Notes: generated by a model from the letters alone, not told the origin. DNA of 64,000 nucleotides from an uncultured Gammaproteobacteria bacterium (GCA_947260025.1 CAMYON010000006.1:52050-116049); one strand, 5' to 3'. Positions 31,534-42,489 are shown, counted from the first letter of the stretch. Program-made: numbers and translations.

Positions 31534-33717
31534 TCAGAATGGCGGGCTGTAGCCGGGTATGGCGTCATCTAGCTGCGCGTCAATGTCCCTGCCCGCCTTA
31601 CTCAACCCCTTGAAGGTTAACTCAAAATAGATTCGGTTGTCGGTTTCGGAAAAATCTTCATCTTCGTCGCCGGTTTGGCCGGCCAGTATTTTAAGGCCCC
31701 AACAGCAGGATTGATAGCTAATCCCCAATAAATTCTCGACCGGCTGCTCGAACCTCAGCGACTCGTGAAGCTTCGCTACGACAGTCCAGCGTTCGTTCAC
31801 TGGATAGACCACCGAAACCAGCGCTTGTTCCAGCTCGTCTTCCTTGTAGTAGTAGCCGAGGTTCGCGGCGAAGCCGTCGTCGGCGTAATTGATCGATAAA
31901 TCGCGGTCATTGATATCGTTTAGCTCCTGCTCGTAAACCAGGCGCCCCGCAATCTTGGTTCTCGTGTTAGGCCAGAAGTCGAGTTCGGTGATGACGTCTG
32001 ACTTGGTTTCTTCTTCGCGGACGCCGTCGAGGCTGACACGGCGATCCTTGAAATAAAAGATCTGACCCACGCGCAGGTGCATCAATTCATCGCCACTGTC
32101 GTTGTCGTAGGCACGACTTGCCAGTCCCAGCGTGACCTGGCTGGCGTCGCCGATTCGATCGGCTCCGGTAAAGCGATTGTTTCTGAACAGGTTGCTATAG
32201 GTGCGGGCATTCAACGAGGTGTCGAAGTCCGGTATATCGTCCTGGTTTTCGTATGGCGTGTGCAGGAAATACAGCCTTGGCTCGAAGGTTTGCAGCCACT
32301 GTTGCTGCGAGCCTGCCAAACGCTCGAACACCAGCCCGGTATCGATGCTCAAGGTGGGCAGGCTGCGGTTTATCGAGTCGCCGCCCGGGTTGTCCTCGAG
32401 TCGATAGTCGGTAAAGTCGAGCTGTAACCCGGGTTCGAAGAAGTACCAGCTCTCGGCCGCACGCCAGCTGATTGCGGCCTGCGCGTTACTGCGCTGGCCA
32501 GTTACGCTGTCATCGCGATCGAATTCGACCAGTTCGAGGCTCAGTGGTGTTTCGATATTTTCTGACCAGGTCTTGGGATTAGCCTCCAGGGCCAGGCGCG
32601 GCAGCCGGTTGTACGGACGGTCCTCGACCGCCGTGTCGCGATCCAGCGTCTGGTAGTCCTGCCACATGAGTTGACTGCTCCAGAATTCACCGCCGCGCTG
32701 CAGCCGCACCCGGCGTTCGAGATGGAGGGTGTTATTGTACTCCGAGGCCATGCTGTCGAAGTCGTCGAAGATATCCTCATCCGAGACTTCGACCAGCAGC
32801 AGGTCGGCGTTGACGCCATGATTCAGAACCGCGTCGTGGCGCCATTGCTGAAACCAGCGCGATTCGTCCAGGTCATTGTCGTCAAGATAGGAAAGGTCCA
32901 CTTGGCCGCGGTGCGACCCGAACAGGTAGCGATTCTCGGTGTTGAGCTGAAGGCCACGCTCGCTGAACCAGGATGGCGTGATCGTCATGTCATAGTTTGG
33001 CGCCTGATTCCAGTAAACCGGCAACACGATGTTATGGCCGCTTTCTTCGCTGTAACCGTAGCTTGGGGTGAGCAATCCCGACAGTCGGCGGTCGTCTACC
33101 GGGAACTGGAAATAGGGCAGGTACAGGAAGGGCAGTCCCTGGAAGTAAAGCCGGGTATGTTTTGCCGTGCCGCGTCCGCTTTCCTGATCGATCTCCATTT
33201 CCGCGGCGCGCAGCTGCCAGTCCCGGTCACCGGGATCGCAGGTGGTGTATACCAGGTCGCGGTACCGACTGCGATACTGATCAATTTTCCTGATTTCATC
33301 GGCCTGCCCGCGCGCGTGATTTTTGGTTAGCTCGAATTGAGGTTGTTCGATCAGCGCCGCGTTATTCCGATTGTCGATTTCGATGGCGGGACTTGCGAGG
33401 CGATAATTCGAATCCTCGAACAGGACGTTGCCGCTGGCGTTTATCCGTTCGCTCGATTTGTCGAAAACGACCTCGTCGGCGCTGATTTTCTGTTGCCGGC
33501 TGGTGACGCTGACATCGCCGGTGAAACGGATCGTTTCGCGATCCTCGCTGGCGACGGTCTGCGCTTCTATCCGGGTCTCATCGACGCCGAGGTCCCCGGC
33601 TTCTGCAAACAGGAAAGCCGGCACCCGGCACAGACCCCAGTCTTCCGCGGCGTGCGCCGGAAGCGAGCAAGACGAGGCGAGCGCAAGTGCGAGCGTAAGG
33701 TTTCGGAAGCGCAGCAA
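31534..33717 (-). CDS. lptD: LPS assembly outer-membrane protein LptD
   Basis: Signal peptide, OstA-like N domain (IRFTGDVSVTSRQQKISADEVVFDKSSERINASGNV), beta-barrel, Cys placement with YQSCCWGL near the C-terminus; upstream of surA. Confidence 0.96.
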   Translation of the reverse strand: MLRFRNLTLALALASSCSLPAHAAEDWGLCRVPAFLFAEAGDLGVDETRIEAQTVASEDRETIRFTGDVSVTSRQQKISADEVVFDKSSERINASGNVLFEDSNYRLASPAIEIDNRNNAALIEQPQFELTKNHARGQADEIRKIDQYRSRYRDLVYTTCDPGDRDWQLRAAEMEIDQESGRGTAKHTRLYFQGLPFLYLPYFQFPVDDRRLSGLLTPSYGYSEESGHNIVLPVYWNQAPNYDMTITPSWFSERGLQLNTENRYLFGSHRGQVDLSYLDDNDLDESRWFQQWRHDAVLNHGVNADLLLVEVSDEDIFDDFDSMASEYNNTLHLERRVRLQRGGEFWSSQLMWQDYQTLDRDTAVEDRPYNRLPRLALEANPKTWSENIETPLSLELVEFDRDDSVTGQRSNAQAAISWRAAESWYFFEPGLQLDFTDYRLEDNPGGDSINRSLPTLSIDTGLVFERLAGSQQQWLQTFEPRLYFLHTPYENQDDIPDFDTSLNARTYSNLFRNNRFTGADRIGDASQVTLGLASRAYDNDSGDELMHLRVGQIFYFKDRRVSLDGVREEETKSDVITELDFWPNTRTKIAGRLVYEQELNDINDRDLSINYADDGFAANLGYYYKEDELEQALVSVVYPVNERWTVVAKLHESLRFEQPVENLLGISYQSCCWGLKILAGQTGDEDEDFSETDNRIYFELTFKGLSKAGRDIDAQLDDAIPGYSPPF

Positions 33718-33811
33718 GACGGTCCAGCAAATAAACTGATTCTGTCACATTATCGCCTGCTGGTTAATCCCGGCTGAACAACAAATTGATCGCTTCGAAA
33801 AAATCTTCGGT

Positions 33812-34792
33812 TCAGGATCCTTCCGATTTAAAGACCTCGGTATCGGGATGAAAGGCAAACCAGGCAAACCAGAAGCCCTGGATGGCGGCGACGCGATCAC
33901 CCGCGCTATCGGTAATGGTGACGCTGCGATTGGCCTTGTCCCATTCGAACTCGAACCGCTTGCCGTTGACGCTATCGCTAAAGTTAGTTTTGTCTTGCCG
34001 GTCGAGCTCGATAAACGGGTAGGCCTTGTATACCCCGTCGACGTCGAGACCAACCACCACTTCCTTGGGATGATAGGTGTCGGGCGCCTGGTTGTTGACC
34101 GAGAAGTAGGTGTGGCGGGACTTCTCGTAACCGGCATAAGGGTCGCGTCGATAGTCGCGCGAGTAGCCAGTGTCATCCGATAAAACCAGGGTGTCGGGGT
34201 GATCGTTGCGCCAGCCGCGCCAGCTGGTGTGGCTGATCGGGATTGCGGTCAGGGACTGGCCGACACGCTTCCCCGCCACCGCTCGACCCAGAATTTGCGA
34301 CCACAGCGACTCGGTATCGCGGTCGTACAGCAGAACATCGCTGTTGTACAGCAGGCCCGATACGCCGAAATCGGTGGCGCTGCCCTCGATCGTAGAATCG
34401 AACGCGACCGCGGTGCCGCACAGTGGACAATAGGTAATCGCGAAATGCCGGCCATCGATTTCGTCATTGACGATTTCATGCCAGTTGAGGATGGCGACGG
34501 GGTATGCCCTGGCCTTGCCGTTAAGCGTAATGCCGACCACGCGGTCGCCGGGTTCGAGGAAGCTGACGCTGTCCGGGTCGACCAGTTTCGGGTTCGATAG
34601 CGCGGGAATACCGTCGCGCGGCGGCCCGCCATGCAGAATCTCGGCGCGCGGAATAATCGAATTGGACAGGTCGAATCCGTTATCGGACCCCGCCGATGCT
34701 GCCAAACCGTAAACCAGTAAACCGCCCAGCAAGGTAAACAACGTCAGTAGTCTGGCCTTTCTAGAGACGAAAAATCGCATATTGACCTCCAA
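33812..34792 (-). CDS. DUF3179 domain protein
   Basis: AYPVAILNWHEIVNDEIDGRHFAITYCPLCGTAVAFD, FGVSGLLYNSDVLLYDRDTESLWSQ. Confidence 0.92.
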   Translation of the reverse strand: MEVNMRFFVSRKARLLTLFTLLGGLLVYGLAASAGSDNGFDLSNSIIPRAEILHGGPPRDGIPALSNPKLVDPDSVSFLEPGDRVVGITLNGKARAYPVAILNWHEIVNDEIDGRHFAITYCPLCGTAVAFDSTIEGSATDFGVSGLLYNSDVLLYDRDTESLWSQILGRAVAGKRVGQSLTAIPISHTSWRGWRNDHPDTLVLSDDTGYSRDYRRDPYAGYEKSRHTYFSVNNQAPDTYHPKEVVVGLDVDGVYKAYPFIELDRQDKTNFSDSVNGKRFEFEWDKANRSVTITDSAGDRVAAIQGFWFAWFAFHPDTEVFKSEGS

Positions 34793-34940
34793 CTCCGTAT
34801 GCTTGTTTTGATTGCAAGGCGGCGAATAAATTCATTTTTTTTCAGGCGAGCCTGCGTTGCGATTGGCGGCTTGACTCGTTTGTCCATTCTAATTAGGCTG
34901 CGGCCATCGAATAATTCTATAAATATCCAGAGGAGCAGCC

Positions 34941-36056
34941 ATGAAAGCCAGAGCCGCGGTCGCGTGGGAACCTAAAAAACCCCTTGAAATAGTCGAAGTC
35001 GAAGTTGCCGGCCCGAAGCAGGGTGAAGTACTGCTGAAGGTGCATGCGACAGGGGTATGCCACACCGATGCCTTTACCCTGTCTGGTGAGGATCCCGAGG
35101 GTTCGTTTCCGGCGATTCTGGGTCACGAGGGAGGTTGCGAAGTGGTTGAATGTGGTCCCGGGGTCACGACCCTGAAACCCGGTGACCACGTGATTCCGCT
35201 GTATATCCCGGAATGCGGCGAGTCTAGCTGCCCCTACTGCAGTTCGAGCAAGAACAATCTGTGCCAATCGATCGCGGGCACCGTGTGGACCGGTTTCATG
35301 CCTGACGGTACGCGCCGGTTTTCGCATAACGGCAAGGACCTTTACCACTACATGGGGTGTTCGACGTTTTCGGAGTACACCGTGGTGCCGGAAATTGCGC
35401 TGGCCAAGATCAACAAGGCCGCGCCGCTCGACAAGGCCTGCCTGCTGGGCTGCGGCGTGACCACCGGCATCGGCGCGGTGACGAATACCGCCAGGGTCGA
35501 GCCCGGCTCCTCGGTCGCGGTATTCGGTCTCGGTACCGTCGGGCTGTCGGCGATCCAGGGCGCGGTGATGGCCGGCGCAGAGAGAATCCTGGCGGTCGAC
35601 ATCAATCCCGACAAGTGGGATATGGCGCAGGCGCTCGGCGCGACCGATTTCGTCAATCCCAAAGAGGTCGGTGGATCGCTGCCGGAGTATATCCAGGAAA
35701 TGACGGGTGGCGGCGTCGATTATTCCTTCGAATGTATCGGTAACGTCAACGTCATGCGCGACGCGCTCGAATGCACCCACATGGGCTGGGGTACCTCGAC
35801 CATCATCGGCGTTGCCGGTGCCGGCGAGGAAATCAGCACGCGCCCGTTCAACCTGGTGGTCGGACGACGCTGGATCGGCACCGCTTTCGGTGGCGTCAAG
35901 GGCCGCAGCGAGCTGCCGGGAATGGTCGATCAGTACATGGATGGCAAGATCGAGCTCGACAAGCTGGTCACGCACACCATGCCGCTGGAGGAAATCAATA
36001 CTGCCTTCGACCTGATGCACGAAGGCAAGAGCATCAAATCCGTCATCCTGTTCTAG
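34941..36056 (+). CDS. frmA: S-(hydroxymethyl)glutathione dehydrogenase / class III alcohol dehydrogenase
   Basis: [71 protein letters not shown]. Confidence 0.97.
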   Translation: MKARAAVAWEPKKPLEIVEVEVAGPKQGEVLLKVHATGVCHTDAFTLSGEDPEGSFPAILGHEGGCEVVECGPGVTTLKPGDHVIPLYIPECGESSCPYCSSSKNNLCQSIAGTVWTGFMPDGTRRFSHNGKDLYHYMGCSTFSEYTVVPEIALAKINKAAPLDKACLLGCGVTTGIGAVTNTARVEPGSSVAVFGLGTVGLSAIQGAVMAGAERILAVDINPDKWDMAQALGATDFVNPKEVGGSLPEYIQEMTGGGVDYSFECIGNVNVMRDALECTHMGWGTSTIIGVAGAGEEISTRPFNLVVGRRWIGTAFGGVKGRSELPGMVDQYMDGKIELDKLVTHTMPLEEINTAFDLMHEGKSIKSVILF

Positions 36057-36065
36057 CAGATCGCA

Positions 36066-36902
36066 ATGAAAGAGATCGAAAGCATCAAGGAAAGCGGCGG
36101 TTATCTAAACCGCTATACGCACGCGTCGAGCAGTTGCAACTGCGAGATGACGTTCTCGGTCTACTTGCCGCCACAGGCACGGCTGGAAAAGGTTCCGGCG
36201 CTCTACTGGTTATCCGGGTTGACCTGCACCGATGACAACGCGCGCACCAAGGGCGGGTTCCAGCGCTTTGCCGCCAAGCACGGCATCGCCATCGTGTTTC
36301 CCGACACCAGCCCGCGCGGTGACGACGTCGCTGACGAACCGGAGCGCTACGACCTCGGACAGGCGGCTGGTTTCTATGTCAACGCGACGCAGGATCCGTG
36401 GAAGCCGCACTATCAGATGTTCGACTACGTAACCTGCGAATTACCGGCGCTGATCGAGGCCAACCTGCCGCTGTTGCCGGGGGTCAAATCGATCACCGGG
36501 CACTCGATGGGGGGGCACGGCGCCCTGATTTGCGCGCTCAAGCTGCCGGATGCGTTTCGCTCGGTGTCGGCGTTCGCGCCGATTGCAAACCCGGTGTTGT
36601 GCGGCTGGGGACAGGGCTGTTTCGGCGCCTATCTCGGCGACGATAGCGCAACCTGGGAAGCTTACGATGCGACCTGCCTGGTAAAGGCCGGTGCGCGCGT
36701 GGGCGGTATCCTGATCGATCAGGGCGAAGCCGACGAGTTCCTGCACGAGGGTCAGCTATTGCCTGATAATTTCCAGGCCGCCTGCGACGCCGCGGATCAA
36801 CCCTGCACCATCCGCATGCAGCCGGGCTACGATCACAGTTACCACTTTATCGCGAGCTTTATCGAAGACCACTTCGACTACCACGCAAAGTTCCTGAAGT
36901 AA
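36066..36902 (+). CDS. fghA: S-formylglutathione hydrolase
   Basis: LYWLSGLTCTDDNARTKGGFQRFA, SITGHSMGGHGALICALK, GYDHSYHFIASFI. Confidence 0.97.
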   Translation: MKEIESIKESGGYLNRYTHASSSCNCEMTFSVYLPPQARLEKVPALYWLSGLTCTDDNARTKGGFQRFAAKHGIAIVFPDTSPRGDDVADEPERYDLGQAAGFYVNATQDPWKPHYQMFDYVTCELPALIEANLPLLPGVKSITGHSMGGHGALICALKLPDAFRSVSAFAPIANPVLCGWGQGCFGAYLGDDSATWEAYDATCLVKAGARVGGILIDQGEADEFLHEGQLLPDNFQAACDAADQPCTIRMQPGYDHSYHFIASFIEDHFDYHAKFLK

Positions 36903-36924
36903 CCGCCGCCCCCTGAACCTCGAG

Positions 36925-37046
36925 TCATCCCCGCGAAAGCGGGGATCTCTCAGCTACATATTCCAAGAAGTATTCTCCCGCGCCGTGCGCGTGATCCGTT
37001 TGGAATTGCGACACAATTGCAGGATCCCCTCGCGCGCGAGGATGAC
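36925..37046. repeat. MITE-like intergenic element with short terminal inverted repeats
   Basis: Starts GTCATCCCCGCGAAAGCGGGGAT and ends CGCGAGGATGAC; ends are 11/12 complementary (GTCATCCCCGCG vs revcomp GTCATCCTCGCG). Confidence 0.6.
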
Positions 37047-37057
37047 GTCCTGTTGGG

Positions 37058-37948
37058 CTAACTGCCCTTGCGGGTTACCGCGATGCCAAGCAGTATCATT
37101 GCCAGCGAGATCAGCGTTTGCAGGTTGATGGCATCGGCGAAATAAAGCCCGCTCCAGATCACGCCGAACAGCGGCACCAGGTAGCCCACCTGCGACATAA
37201 ATACCGCGCCATTTGCGCGGATGATAAAAAAGCGCAGCGTGAATGCCAGCGCGGTGCCGATCACGCCCAGGTATACCAGTGCGATGATGGACGAACTGCT
37301 GACCTGGGGCGGTAACGGGTCTTCGAGCAGAAACGCCAGTGGAATCATGTACAGGCAGGCGCTTGTCATGGTGACCGCGGAAGTCGAAATCATCGGCAGG
37401 TGCATCAGGCGCCGCGAAATCACGGATGACGTTGCGTAGCTGCAGCCGGCCGCCATGACCGCGAGTTGCCCCGGGAGGTTTCCCGTGCCCGATTCGATCA
37501 GGTCCCAGATGACCAGCACCATGACCCCGACGAAGCCGATGCTGACACCGATCACACGGGGCGTGTTAATACGCTCGTCATCGCTGGTAAAGTGTGACAG
37601 TAGCAGTGAAACGAACGTGCCCATCGCTACCAGCAACGCGGACTCGGCGCTGCTGATGGCTTGTTGTCCCCAGCTGATCAAAAAGAAGGGTACCGCGCTG
37701 TTGAGAAAACCGACGATAAAGATCAGGCGCCAGTTGCGTGATCCCGTCGGCAGTTTCTGGCCGAGCACCAGGGCGATTAAGATTAACACGGCGGCGCCCA
37801 GAGTGACCCGCCAGGTGGCAATGCTGACTGGACCGAAGTCCTGCAGTGCGATCGAGATAAACAGGAAGGCGCCACCCCAGACCGCCCCGACGAAGACCAG
37901 TCGGGAGACGTCGAAAAGACTGGGACGGCGTATAGCTGTCAGCATCAA
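37058..37948 (-). CDS. EamA/DMT superfamily transporter
   Basis: 10-TM pattern; FVGAVWGGAFLFISIALQDFGPVSIATWRVTLGA. Confidence 0.9.
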   Translation of the reverse strand: MMLTAIRRPSLFDVSRLVFVGAVWGGAFLFISIALQDFGPVSIATWRVTLGAAVLILIALVLGQKLPTGSRNWRLIFIVGFLNSAVPFFLISWGQQAISSAESALLVAMGTFVSLLLSHFTSDDERINTPRVIGVSIGFVGVMVLVIWDLIESGTGNLPGQLAVMAAGCSYATSSVISRRLMHLPMISTSAVTMTSACLYMIPLAFLLEDPLPPQVSSSSIIALVYLGVIGTALAFTLRFFIIRANGAVFMSQVGYLVPLFGVIWSGLYFADAINLQTLISLAMILLGIAVTRKGS

Positions 37949-38137
37949 GCTGTTCCGGGATTAAAAAAAACCATGGGGAGTTTAACCGAGCTGAGGCTCA
38001 CGGGACAGGCTTGCAAGTCTCGCCAGGTTGAGGCAGTAAACTGCCGGTATCGATGTCTCCCGCCAGCCTGAGATGCGATACGAGGCTATATCGGGCAGGG
38101 GCTCAAAATTTGGGCAGAGATACAGTACACTGTCGCC

Positions 38138-38773
38138 ATGACAGATTTTGATGCCAGAAAAGTAGCGGAAATTCACGAGCACCTGCATAGCCATTTACCT
38201 TCGGAATCGGCGCTGCGCGTCAAGGCGCTGGAAACGCTGTTGGTCGATAAGGGGCTCGTCAATCCACAAACTATCGATGCCTGGGTCGAGGCCTACACCG
38301 AGGAAATTGGCCCGAAACGAGGCGCCAGGGTGGTGGCCAGGGCCTGGAGCGATCCCGAGTACAGGAAGCGTTTGCTCGAAAACGCGCCCGCCGCAATCGA
38401 TGAAATGGGCTACCTGGGCAAGGCAACCGCGCATTTGAAGGTGGTCGAAAATACCGACGCGGTACACAACCTCGTGGTCTGCACGCTGTGTTCCTGTTAC
38501 CCGTTCTCGATTCTCGGTATCGCACCGGCCTGGTACAAGGCGGCGGCCTATCGCTCGCGTGCGGTGCGCGATCCGCGCGGCGTGCTCGCCGAGTTCGGGG
38601 TCGAAATCGATGACCAGGTCGAGGTGCGCGTCTGGGACAGCACCGCGGAGCTGCGCTACCTGGTTATGCCACAGCGGCCTGCCGGTACCGAGGGCATGAG
38701 CGAAGACGAGCTCGCCGAACTGGTGACGCGAAACTCGATGATCGGCACCGATCGCGAGCTGGGCGGGGAGTAG
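38138..38773 (+). CDS. Nitrile hydratase alpha subunit, cobalt-type
   Basis: [42 protein letters not shown]; the Thr in C-T-L-C-S-C is characteristic of Co-type enzymes. Confidence 0.95.
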   Translation: MTDFDARKVAEIHEHLHSHLPSESALRVKALETLLVDKGLVNPQTIDAWVEAYTEEIGPKRGARVVARAWSDPEYRKRLLENAPAAIDEMGYLGKATAHLKVVENTDAVHNLVVCTLCSCYPFSILGIAPAWYKAAAYRSRAVRDPRGVLAEFGVEIDDQVEVRVWDSTAELRYLVMPQRPAGTEGMSEDELAELVTRNSMIGTDRELGGE

Positions 38774-38778
38774 GTTGA

Positions 38779-39444
38779 ATGGACGGTATTCATGATCTCG
38801 GCGGCAAGCAGGGTTATGGCCCGATCGAAGTCAACGACGACGGTGGCCCTTTCCACGAGGAGTGGGAAGGGCGCGAATGGGGCATTGCACAGTGCGCGCG
38901 TACCCCGGGTATCACCATCGACTGGTGGCGGCACTGCCGCGAATTGATCATGCCGATCGACTACCTCGGGCGGCCCTATTTCGATTCATGGGCGCAAGCC
39001 GATTTTTCGACCTATATCGAAGCCGGCTGGATGACGCTGGACGAAGTCGCTGGTGCTAAGGTCAGCACTGGCGATGCCGCTCATGGAGAACCGCCAGCGC
39101 CGCTGACGCTGCAACAGGTGCTGCAGGAAGATCACGATCACGCGCATCGTTTCGATGGCGAAATCGACGCAGCCCCGGCCTTCAGTGTGGGACAGCGAGT
39201 AGTCACGGCGAGACACGGTCATACCGGCCATACCCGTCTGCCGCAGTACGCGCGTGGGCGCAGCGGTACCATCCAGGCCTATAACGGCGCCCACGTATTC
39301 CCCGACCTGTCGGCGCAGGGCACCGAAGTCCACCAGCACTGCTACAACGTCATGTTTGCCGCGTCCGAACTCTGGCCGGAAGCCGGCGGCAGCAAGGACA
39401 AGGTGTGCCTGGATCTCTGGGAAAGCTACCTGAGCGAGGCCTGA
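38779..39444 (+). CDS. Nitrile hydratase beta subunit
   Basis: MDGIHDLGGKQGYGPI... and C-terminal GQRVVTARHGHTGHTRLPQYARGRSGTI. Confidence 0.95.
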   Translation: MDGIHDLGGKQGYGPIEVNDDGGPFHEEWEGREWGIAQCARTPGITIDWWRHCRELIMPIDYLGRPYFDSWAQADFSTYIEAGWMTLDEVAGAKVSTGDAAHGEPPAPLTLQQVLQEDHDHAHRFDGEIDAAPAFSVGQRVVTARHGHTGHTRLPQYARGRSGTIQAYNGAHVFPDLSAQGTEVHQHCYNVMFAASELWPEAGGSKDKVCLDLWESYLSEA

Positions 39445-39803
39445 TTCTGGACAAGTCCGCAACAGAAGCGCTTACACCGCTGGCCGCCGTCGACGGTCAA
39501 CCCGCATTCGAAGAGGCATGGCAAGCGGAAGTTCTCGCGATTGCCGATACCCTCGTACAAAATGGCATGTTCAGTGCGGGCGAATGGTCCGATGCCCTCG
39601 GCGCGGCGCTGGAAACGGCCGCGGCCGATGGAGCCGTCGATAACCAGGAAACTTACTATCGTTGCGCCCTGCAGGCGCTCGAAACGCTGGTGGCGAGCAA
39701 TAGTGAAATCGACCAGCAGGCAATGGCGGGAAAACGCGAGGACTGGGAACAGGCGTATCTGTCAACGCCCCACGGTCAGCCAGTAAATCTTAAATCCGAC
39801 TGA
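39405..39803 (+). CDS. Nitrile hydratase accessory/activator protein
   Basis: QPAFEEAWQAEVLAIADTLVQNGMFSAGEWSDALGAAL (beta N-terminal-like activator family), 3' of beta; GTG start overlaps beta, true start uncertain. Confidence 0.85.
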   Translation: MPGSLGKLPERGLILDKSATEALTPLAAVDGQPAFEEAWQAEVLAIADTLVQNGMFSAGEWSDALGAALETAAADGAVDNQETYYRCALQALETLVASNSEIDQQAMAGKREDWEQAYLSTPHGQPVNLKSD

Positions 39804-39819
39804 CTGGATCGATCTCTAA

Positions 39820-40443
39820 CTAGCGTGCGCCGATATTCTCGAGCGTCAGCAACAGGCCAGCGCCGGTAATCAATGCCGCGGCGAGCCGTGGCTGGAGCGC
39901 GCCGGGTTGCGTCGCCTTCCAGCCTTTGCGACAAATCCATCCGGCCAGCAGCGCCAGGCCATACTGGGTAAAACCCAGTCCAATCAGGTAACCGGACAGT
40001 ACCGCTAAACCCGCCGCGCTTTCCTGTTCCACCAGAAAGCTGCCAAACGCAGAACCGTGAAATAGCCCGAACAGGGCAAAAAACGCGAGTGTCGCGCTGA
40101 GCTTCAGGTGGTACCCGGTCAGCATGATGCCACCGAGAACGAGCAGCGAAGCGGCTGTTATCAACTCGCTTGCAGGCAATACGTTACCCGACGCGGCGAT
40201 CAGGCAGCCACCTAGCATGGCAACGATATATGCCAGCGGTGATAGTAATCGCCGTGCGGTGAACACCGCCGCGATACCGACCAGGACGATAAAAAACAAA
40301 TGATCGTAACCAAGGATTGGGTGTCCTACACCAGAAAACAATCCATGTGCAAAGGTTTCCAAAGGCTGGCCATCGAGCGGGTGATGGGCGAAGGCGGTGG
40401 GCGTGGACAGTAACAGCGCAACGGCCAGTAAAGGATATTTCAT
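39820..40443 (-). CDS. HupE/UreJ family metal permease
   Basis: Signal peptide, HPILGYDH (HX5DH) signature, 6-7 TM pattern; convergent to the nitrile hydratase genes. Confidence 0.88.
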   Translation of the reverse strand: MKYPLLAVALLLSTPTAFAHHPLDGQPLETFAHGLFSGVGHPILGYDHLFFIVLVGIAAVFTARRLLSPLAYIVAMLGGCLIAASGNVLPASELITAASLLVLGGIMLTGYHLKLSATLAFFALFGLFHGSAFGSFLVEQESAAGLAVLSGYLIGLGFTQYGLALLAGWICRKGWKATQPGALQPRLAAALITGAGLLLTLENIGAR

Positions 40444-40508
40444 TCGTTTGCTCCGGGCGGTTTGACGGCAATAGTATAATGCAGCGAGTCGGCAGGTTCC
40501 TGCTCGAG

Positions 40509-41393
40509 TTACGCCTGGTCCGAGATATTGCCTTCAAATAGATCTTTCGTTGCAGTTATCGCTGCGTTCATATGGTCGCGAAAGGCGAGGACCCTGGCGG
40601 TTCGCTTTAAATCCGGGTGTAACAGGATCCACAAGCCGAGATTATGCGAGGGATCGGGTTCGCAGTAACGTTCCAGCCCTGGCTGCGCGTCACCCATGAA
40701 GCAGGGCAGGTAAGACACGCCCAGACCCTCCCGGATTGCCGCCAGGGTCAACAGCGTGTCGTCGCTGTAGAAATTATGTCCCTGTTCACCACGCGAATGG
40801 CGGGTCCAGGATTTGTGAAACTCGCAACATTCGACGCCGATCCATTTGGGGTCCCGTTTTTGCTCCCGGATTTGCTGGAGATAATCCCGACTGCCGTAGA
40901 TGGTCGATGCCACGGTGACCATGCGTTTACCGATCAGGGTATCGGTCGGGGTATTGGTTAGCCTGATTGCCACGTCGGCTTCGCGCTGCGCCAGGCTCGA
41001 ATCGATATTGCTAACCACGATGTGTAAATCGACGCGAGGGTAAGCCTGGCTGAAGCTTGAAAACATGGGCATCAATACCGTGGATGCCATGTTGTTGATT
41101 GCGGTAACACGCAGCGGTCCGACCAGGTTCGAGTCCTTGCCGAGAACGACACCGTCTACACCCAGCACCTCGGTTTCGACGCGTAATGCCGCCTGTTTCA
41201 CGTTCTCGCCTGCTGACGTTAGTTGGTAGCCGGTTTTCTTGCGTTCGACCAGGCGGGCGCCAAGTTTTTCCTCCATTTTTCGCATCCGCCGTGAAACGGT
41301 CGAGTGCTGAACGTTCAGGTGCCTGGCGGCACCGCTGATCGAACCTGTTCTGGCAACCGCCAGAAAGATTCTCAGATCATCCCAATTAGTCAT
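40509..41393 (-). CDS. LysR family transcriptional regulator
   Basis: MTNWDDLRIFLAVARTGSISGAARHLNVQHSTVSRRMRKMEEKLGARLVERKKTGYQLT; divergent from the nitrilase. Confidence 0.93.
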   Translation of the reverse strand: MTNWDDLRIFLAVARTGSISGAARHLNVQHSTVSRRMRKMEEKLGARLVERKKTGYQLTSAGENVKQAALRVETEVLGVDGVVLGKDSNLVGPLRVTAINNMASTVLMPMFSSFSQAYPRVDLHIVVSNIDSSLAQREADVAIRLTNTPTDTLIGKRMVTVASTIYGSRDYLQQIREQKRDPKWIGVECCEFHKSWTRHSRGEQGHNFYSDDTLLTLAAIREGLGVSYLPCFMGDAQPGLERYCEPDPSHNLGLWILLHPDLKRTARVLAFRDHMNAAITATKDLFEGNISDQA

Positions 41394-41509
41394 TTTGTAC
41401 GCCTGTGCATTTTTGCACATTATCTTTCTTTTTATAGCCAATTGTTAGCGAAAATTGTCAGGACTAGACTGTTGCTTAACTTAAACAAGGCAACGAGAAG
41501 GCAAGCATC

Positions 41510-42460
41510 ATGACAAAACTGGCAATCGTACAAAAACCACCGGTCTTCCTGGACAAGCGTAAAACGATCGAACTGGCCGTGGAGACGGTTGATGAAGCCG
41601 CGCAGGCGGGAGCCGAGTTAATTGTTTTCAGCGAGGCCTTTATCCCTGGTTACCCCAGCTGGGTGTGGCGGCTTCGGCCCGGCGGCGACTGGAACCTGTC
41701 GCAGGAATTGCACGAGCGGCTGCTTAAAAATGCGGTCAACGTCGATTCGGATGACTTGACGCCATTATTCCATGCGGCGAATCGCAACCAGGTCACCATC
41801 GTCTGTGGCATCGAGGAGCGCGACAACGCTCAGAGCCGGGCGACGCTATATAACAGCGTTATCGTTATCGGACCCGAGGGCAACCTGCTCAATCGGCATC
41901 GCAAACTGATGCCGACCAATCCCGAGCGCATGGTCTGGGGCTTTGGCGACGCGTCCGGTTTGAAAGTAATCGATACGCCTGCTGGACGGGTTGGCACGCT
42001 GCTTTGCTGGGAAAACTACATGCCCCTGGCGCGCTACGCGCTGTACTCGCAGGGTGTCGAAATCTATATCGCTCCTACCTATGACAGTGGCGATGACTGG
42101 ATCGAAAGCCTGCGTCACATCGCGCGCGAAGGCTGTTGCTGGGTCGTGGGTTGCGGCAACCTGCTCAAGGGCAGCGATTTCCCACAGGATTTTCCTGAAA
42201 AGGACCGGCTTTATCCGGATGCAGACGAATGGGTTAACCCGGGAGACTCGGTTGTAATTGCCCCGGGCGGTGAGATTGTCGCCGGGCCGATGCGAGAACA
42301 GGCCGGGATACTCTATTGCGATGTCGATCCGGAGAAAGTGGGCATCGCGCGCCGGGCGCTGGACGTCGCGGGTCATTATTCCAGGCCGGATATTTTCCAG
42401 TTGCACGTCGATACTCGCCCGCAATCCTCGGTTGTTTTCGACGACCGTATCGCGGGTTAA
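41510..42460 (+). CDS. Nitrilase (carbon-nitrogen hydrolase)
   Basis: Glu-Lys-Cys triad: IVFSEAFIPGYPSWVW, HRKLMPTNPERMVWGFGD, GTLLCWENYMPLARYALY. Confidence 0.93.
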   Translation: MTKLAIVQKPPVFLDKRKTIELAVETVDEAAQAGAELIVFSEAFIPGYPSWVWRLRPGGDWNLSQELHERLLKNAVNVDSDDLTPLFHAANRNQVTIVCGIEERDNAQSRATLYNSVIVIGPEGNLLNRHRKLMPTNPERMVWGFGDASGLKVIDTPAGRVGTLLCWENYMPLARYALYSQGVEIYIAPTYDSGDDWIESLRHIAREGCCWVVGCGNLLKGSDFPQDFPEKDRLYPDADEWVNPGDSVVIAPGGEIVAGPMREQAGILYCDVDPEKVGIARRALDVAGHYSRPDIFQLHVDTRPQSSVVFDDRIAG

Positions 42461-42489
42461 GTTTCAATACTGAAAAACGGGAGAGAATC

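Noticed and set aside
34917-36020. 367-aa minus-strand ORF
   Set aside because: Antisense to frmA; shadow ORF.
37949-38137. Possible cobalamin/cobalt riboswitch upstream of the nitrile hydratase alpha gene
   Set aside because: A GGCAG-TAAA-CTGCC hairpin is present, but the B12-box and other conserved aptamer sequences were not recognisable.
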